Shown piece by piece: positions 60,176 through 64,000 of a stretch of DNA of 64,000 bases. Numbering within the stretch: the first letter of the stretch is position 1; each line of letters opens with the position of its first letter. Source of the DNA: Gigantopelta aegis. Taxonomy: Eukaryota; Mollusca; Gastropoda; Neomphalida; Peltospiridae. The DNA is taken from the NCBI RefSeq assembly GCF_016097555.1, contig NC_054713.1:43683071-43747070 (forward strand), given 5' to 3'. Below the pieces are notes generated by a model. It did not search any database, had not been told where the DNA came from, and saw nothing but the letters and a program-made list of their open reading frames with translations. The position numbers and the translations under genes are program-made.

Positions 60176-61653
60176 TTTTTTTTTTGATAGGCGAGTCATT
60201 TACTTCCACAGAATTCTTGTTCAATTTCCTTTAGAAATGTTTCTGCAATCTGGGTCACATTCAAAGATGGTTTACACTATATGGAGTGTGGTGGTAAAAT
60301 TGCCCGATTTTGTGATATTTATTTGTTGAATGACCCTTTAAAACTGCTGTTTTAAAATCCTTAAAACCTATAATACATCTCCAAGTTTGTTTAATCCATT
60401 CATTTCTAAATGCATGGGGGATTGAAAATCAAATTAATATTTAGCTCCCCTCTTCCTTCCCAGTCACTGTCATCTTCCGATGCCCGTGTATACACTAATG
60501 GTACTAATTTACATTTGACATCAGTTTTTTTAATCCGTGTTCTTCAGTTATTTTTTCCATTAACTTTCAGGTTGTTTGACTTTACACATAAGTACATGCC
60601 ATGGAGTAGTTACATATTTGTCAGCCCTCGGTAAATTGTGAGAATAATCGTTTCATTCGCACATCGCTTTTTTTATTCTCACGTTAAATTTAGGATACAC
60701 AATTTACATGGTCATGATGAGGTAAAGAAAGAAGAATTGGGTTACCTGGATTTTTTTTTTGCTCAACCTGTAAATGATTACACATAAATTTTAAGTTCTC
60801 AGAGGTTTTTTTTTAGCAATTGTATGATACCATGCATCATTATTAAATTTATTTATCAGTGCTGTGGACGTAATTACAAAAAATATTTACACATCAAATT
60901 GGGAATTTTCAGTGCCACTTGCTTTTGAGATCAGTTATCTGCTCGGTACTGCGGAATGCCTGGCTAAATCCATGTACTAGATACTCATTTTCTATCCACT
61001 CTGCTTTTTAAAACATCAGTCACCAACAAAACAATATGCAGACATTTTTTTTTGACACTACACTCATATATAAATGAGATGAATGATGAAGCTGCAGTAT
61101 TTCCAGTTTATGCCATTCAAAAATTATGTAACCCTTTGGGCGGGGGATGGTGCGTTACGATCCTTACGGTATGTAATTTTTTAAGAAGTGGTCTTAGCCG
61201 TACACAATATTAATGGTGATCATACCCCATCATACCCAATTAGGCTTCACTTACACTCTTGGTGGTCATATCCCATAGATTACAACAGCTATTATACGAT
61301 CAAGCATAAATTAAACCTTGGCTCATACATTTAAAGAAAACCCAACATATTTGCTTCATATTTAGAACAATAAAAAGAATATATCCAAAATCAGAGTCTG
61401 CAGCCTGCTGTCCAGTAACATGCAGAAAGCTGGGGGGTTTTTCCATATCTGCATTTTGAAATTAAATTTGACGTTGAAGAGTAATTTTATACCAAAAGTA
61501 AATACTTCGCCCTGTGATGTCACTGCACTAAAAAAAACCTGTGCACAGAAAAATTACTATAAATTGACTTTTTGGGTTGTTTTTTTTTAGTTCTCAGATG
61601 CTCATGTGCAGTATATGGAAAAGATACTGTGTATATGCATTGTATCGATACAG

Positions 61654-61988
61654 CAGGGCTTCTAGAATTCTTTTAAAATCCACTAGCCAAGATATCGGTG
61701 ATTAAAAAAATTTACTAGCCACGGTTAAAAATTCACTAGCCCTGTTTTACTTTAAGTTAATACAATTTTACTAAATCATAGTAATAATCAGATATGTCGC
61801 CTAAAGAGGGAGATCGAGCTTAAAACACTAATGTTAGGAGCTTGGGTGAGGTCATGATATTCATATTTGCAACATTTGACAAAAAAATATTTCACTAGCC
61901 GTCGGGCATGGCAATAGTAGTTATTTACTAGCCCAACATTGAATATCACTAGCCATGGCAGTGGGGCTACCATAATCTAGAAACCCTG
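61654..61988. mobile_element. hAT-like MITE with ACTAGCC repeats
   Basis: CAGGGCTTCTAGAATT and the inverted AATCTAGAAACCCTG are the ends. CGATACAG (61646-61653) and CGATACAC (61989-61996) are a 7/8 target duplication. TTTACTAGCC words repeat inside. A fragment of the same family is at about 33195 (CAGGGTTCGACAAATTCACT). Confidence 0.75.
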
Positions 61989-62572
61989 CGATACACCTGC
62001 ACAAAATCGTATTAAATTAAAAGTCGGCCTTATAGAAAAAGTGTAACATGAGACCATCCCTTACGGAAAATACTTGTTTACATGTATAGGCTATTATATA
62101 TAATGGACTACTCGATATATCATCAATATTATTGTGTGTCATCTCTCTTGCATATATATGTCATCAGAAACTTGTAAATGGTTATCCAAAGATTTCAGGG
62201 TTATTATTATTTTATTTATAATTTTTCTGCTTTGTAAGATACTAATTGGAACAGTTGATGTTAATATTGTCAGAATTCCATGTTGCGCTTGAACTCCAAG
62301 GTTACAGGTGTGTTTATACGGTGCATGTACGTGTGGATGTTCTGTGTCAGGTATATGTGTATCATGTCATGTATGTTCATGCAAGTATATCTTGCTGGTT
62401 TGGATAAATGAATTTCAACATATCACTATAAAGATGTCATTAATTCAAGAGTTTATTCTTGTGTTTTTTCATCTATTTAAGAAGAGCATAAAAAGATTTT
62501 TAAAAAATAAAAATTAATGATTGTATTTCATAATTGTCCCGTCACATGAAACTAATGTGATGTCTCTCTCAG

Positions 62573-62885
62573 TATGGGACATAGCTCAGTGGTTAAACTG
62601 ATGCACAGTTGTTCTAGGATCGATCCCCATTGGTGAGCCCATTGGAGTATTTTCCTTTCCAGCCAGTGCTCAACAGTTGTAACAGAGACTGTGGTATGTA
62701 TTATCCTCTCTGGATGCTGCTGCTTATAAAAGATCCCTTGCTGCTAATAAAAAAGATTAGCCCATGGAGTGGCAGCAGCGGGTGTCTTCTCATTATAGGG
62801 CATAATGCGTGGTCCATAACTATATGGCTGACATCATATAACTAATTAAAATGTGTTAAGTGTGTCGTTAAAATAAAAATATTTC
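62573..62885 (+). repeat. Full-length tRNA-derived SINE (B tail)
   Basis: Head GGGACATAGCTCAGTGGTTA, then GGATCGATCCCCATTGG, body, and tail AATGTGTTAAGTGTGTCGTT. This is the most complete plus-strand B copy. Confidence 0.9.
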
Positions 62886-63039
62886 ATTCATAGTCCATCA
62901 CCGTCTCTTCCTCGGTGTTAAAATGCTTCCATTCCACCAAGACATCACATACTGGAGCCTTTGGGAAGCCAGACAAGGAGCATTAGCTGGAATGGGAAAT
63001 AAAATTATTGTTCATTCGGAAAGACGGATTCTTACCACA

Positions 63040-63275
63040 AAATGTTTGTTTGTTTGTTTAAAAATGCCACTAGAGCACATTGATTATTCAAACATCTGCT
63101 ATTAAATGTCAAACATCTGCTATTGAATGTCAAACACTGGTCATTCAGATACAGTCTCTAGAGGAAATTTGCTACACTTTTCCATTAGCGGGAAGTGATC
63201 TTGTATATGCATTTTCCCATTGACAGGAGAGCACATTCCATGTCCTTTGATATATCACTCGTGGGACACTGGGGA
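63040..63275 (-). repeat. tRNA-derived SINE (A tail), headless
   Basis: TTTGTTTGTTTAAAAATGCC, ACTAGAGCACATTGATT through ATATCACTCGTGGGACACTG. A 24-bp internal duplication (CATCTGCTATTAAATGTCAA / CATCTGCTATTGAATGTCAA) is present. Confidence 0.88.
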
Positions 63276-63351
63276 TGGGGGAAAAGTGCAGTGGGTCAGC
63301 TTAAGGGGGATTAATACTACAACCAAAGCACTTCAAGGAGAAAAAAAAATT

Positions 63352-63631
63352 AATGTTTGTTTTGTTTAACACCACTAGAGCACATTGATTAATTAATCAT
63401 CGACTAATGGATGTCAAACCTGCTACATTTTTTCATTAGTAGCAAGGGATCTATAATATGCACTTTCCCACATACAAAAAACCACTTACCACGGCCTTTG
63501 ACCAATTGTGGTGAACTAGTTGGAACGAGAAAAAAACCCCAATAAGTTGAATGGATCCACCGAGGTGATTTCATCTTGCGACACAAGCACCTCAGGTGAG
63601 CACTCAACCGACTGAGCTAAGTCCTGCTCCC
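63352..63631 (-). repeat. tRNA-derived SINE (A tail) with a variant head
   Basis: TTTGTTTTGTTTAACACCAC through body, then CACTCAACCGACTGAGCTAA, GTCCTGCTCCC, the complement of a tRNA-like A-box. The head is of a different tRNA type from the others. Confidence 0.85.
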
Positions 63632-64000
63632 AATTTGAGACGTGTGCTTTACTTACGGAGCTAAATCCCCAACTTCAGACACGTGCTCTACTTGCCGAGC
63701 TAAATCCCGCCCCCAACTTCAGACACGTGCTCTACTTGCCGAGCTAAATCCCGCCCCCAACTTCAGACGTGCTCTACTTGCCAAGCTAAATCCCGCCCCC
63801 AACTTCAGACACGTGCTGTACTTGCCGAGCTAAATCCCGCCCCCAACTTCAGACACGTGCTCTACTTGCCGAGCTAAATCCCGCCCCCAACTTCAGACAC
63901 GTGCTCTACTTGCCGAGCTAAATCCCGCCCCCAACTTCAGACACGTGCTCTACTTGCCGAGCTAAATCCCGCCCCCAACTTCAGACACGTGCTGTACTTG
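63632..64000 (-). repeat. About 43-bp tandem array of a SINE promoter head
   Basis: The unit CTTGCCGAGCTAAATCCCGC, CCCCAACTTCAGACACGTGC, TCTA repeats about eight times to the window edge. On minus it reads GGGATTTAGCTCGGCAAGTA, GAGCACGTGTCTGAAG, which is the A-box half of a tRNA-derived head, as in the SINE just to its left. The array continues beyond the window. Confidence 0.92.

Larger units (their letters stand above)
59484..62572 (+). other. DDI2 3' region and intergenic DNA
   Basis: No further coding exon seen. It holds the interspersed repeats at 59730 and 61654. AATAAA occurs near 61370 and at 62506-62511. I cannot tell which, if either, ends the DDI2 transcript. Confidence 0.45.

Overview
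This is eukaryotic, metazoan DNA, most likely from a mollusc (probably a gastropod). The genes are split into short exons with GT-AG introns. The window is peppered with copies of a tRNA-derived SINE whose body (GTGCACCACGACTGG ... GGTGCATATAAAAGATCCC) I associate with molluscan genomes. The rest is AT-rich intron sequence, MITEs and large minisatellites. Nothing bacterial or viral is present.

Layout. (1) 1-3149: end of an unidentified gene on the + strand. Only its last coding exon (3000-3149, a membrane-helix C-terminus) is visible, preceded by about 30 tandem copies of its own splice acceptor. (2) 3234-8456: a 29-bp minisatellite, a hAT-like MITE, two tandem 1.55-kb copies of a hairpin-bearing repeat, and a pogo-like MITE. 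(3) 8997-23909 (+): ten exons giving the C-terminal 390 residues of an armadillo/HEAT-type helical-repeat protein. Its introns carry a 2.4-kb CCAT array, a 0.7-kb AC array and a 2.3-kb array made from a SINE tail. (4) 23910-32640: 3'UTR and intergenic DNA with tandem arrays and a Tc1-type transposon nested in a TTAA-flanked MITE. (5) 32652-43744 (-): complete seven-exon SRPRB, the signal recognition particle receptor beta subunit (248 aa). (6) 44181-59483 (+): complete eight-exon DDI1/DDI2-type ubiquitin-dependent aspartic protease (459 aa), with UBL, helical domain, retropepsin-like domain, UIM and UBA. SRPRB and DDI2 are head to head, with start codons 436 bp apart. (7) 59484-64000: DDI2 3' region and intergenic DNA with MITEs and SINEs, ending in a tandem array of a SINE promoter head.

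Both identified genes do housekeeping protein work: ER targeting of nascent chains (SRPRB) and shuttling or cleavage of ubiquitinated substrates (DDI2). A shared promoter would fit, but this is inference.

The most unusual feature is a recurring architecture. At least six minisatellites are built from a piece of a host exon edge together with its functional signal: a splice acceptor (776-2999), splice donors (37418-37765, 39405-39915, 51060-51985) or the stop codon (23872-24590, 32330-32680). Single or decayed partial copies of exon edges occur at 15306, 22865, 55170 and 59193. The four splice-site arrays therefore present long runs of decoy splice sites. In all four, use of a decoy brings in an in-frame stop codon, by direct translation of the sequence. 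Three further arrays are built from pieces of SINEs.
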